The translations under genes were made by a program, and so were the position numbers. Source: Paracoccaceae bacterium (GTDB lineage Bacteria; Pseudomonadota; Alphaproteobacteria; Rhodobacterales; Rhodobacteraceae). From it: a stretch of 5,305 nt of DNA. The stretch covers positions 1 through 5,305 of the forward strand of contig JAHELH010000185.1 in NCBI GenBank assembly GCA_024644285.1, read 5' to 3'. A model generated the notes under the pieces. The model had not been told where the DNA came from. It made no database searches and was given only the letters and a program-made list of their open reading frames with translations. This document shows, piece after piece, positions 5,115 to 5,305 of the stretch. Numbering within the stretch: position 1 is the stretch's first letter; every line of letters begins with the position of its first letter.

Positions 5115-5305
5115 TCATGCCCCGCCGGCTTTCAGCGCCGCCAAAACCCGGTGCGGCAGGGCGGGCAGGCGGGTGATGCGGGCGCCGCAGGCGTGGCGGA
5201 TGGCGTTGAGGATGGCCGGCGCGGTGGGGATCAGCACGTGTTCGCCCAGGCCCTTGAGGCCGTAGGGACCCTCGGGGTCGGGCTTTTCGATGAAGATCGA
5301 GCGGA
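5115..5305 (-). CDS. Xanthine dehydrogenase-family molybdopterin-binding subunit, C-terminal fragment
   Basis: Only the last 62 residues are visible; the gene enters from the right edge and stops at TGA 5117-5115. The visible sequence includes GPYGLKGLGEHVLIPTAPAI, then LNAIRHACGARITRLPALP and HRVLAAL. This is the standard C-terminus of the large subunit of molybdenum hydroxylases. The Glu in GLGE corresponds to the family's catalytic glutamate, so the fragment looks like an active enzyme. Members hydroxylate purines, nicotinate, other N-heterocycles or aldehydes using water as the oxygen source. GEH replaces the GEPP common in xanthine dehydrogenases themselves, so I do not call it xanthine dehydrogenase proper. 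It is the nearest upstream gene of the Hnr-like gene on the same strand, 118 bp away, and is likely cotranscribed. Confidence 0.85.
   Translation of the reverse strand, partial: RSIFIEKPDPEGPYGLKGLGEHVLIPTAPAILNAIRHACGARITRLPALPHRVLAALKAGGA

Overview
This GC-rich window (well over 60% G+C by eye, with long shadow reading frames on both strands) looks like the chromosome of an alphaproteobacterium, most likely in or near the Rhodobacteraceae. That placement is inferred from gene content: a fused PuuE-UraD protein, and an Hnr-like / UPF0280 / DUF1185 gene set next to purine-degradation genes. It is not proven by any marker gene here.

Left half (1-2023) is a uric-acid / ureide module. A minus-strand pair encodes an allantoinase-OHCU decarboxylase fusion (104-1516) and, overlapping it by an ATGA, the first 35 codons of a ureidoglycine aminohydrolase-type protein (1-107). 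Divergent from them, across a 147-bp regulatory gap with an AT-rich island, is hydroxyisourate hydrolase (1664-2023, +). Together they cover hydroxyisourate -> OHCU -> allantoin -> allantoate, and the later ureidoglycine step. No urate oxidase and no allantoate amidohydrolase lie in the window.

Right half (2054-5305) is a minus-strand operon read from right to left. It holds the C-terminal end of a xanthine dehydrogenase-family molybdenum hydroxylase large subunit, a 490-aa protein of the '6-hydroxynicotinate reductase' (Hnr) family with an N-terminal Cys cluster, a UPF0280 (ApbE-like) protein and a DUF1185 'amino acid synthesis' family protein. The last three genes overlap by 1 and 8 bp. The set suggests oxidation and then reduction of an N-heterocycle; the real substrate is unknown. 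The operon converges on hiuH across 30 bp that hold a hairpin repeat.

The most unusual signal is two arrays of palindromes. One (5011-5081) lies between the molybdenum hydroxylase gene and the Hnr-like gene. The other (3262-3343) is inside the UPF0280 coding region and is translated in frame as an Arg-rich stretch of about 28 residues. The main units are 22 nt long, differ from each other in sequence, and are perfect or one-mismatch inverted repeats. This resembles a palindromic element that inserts into protein genes, comparable in concept to the Rickettsia palindromic elements.
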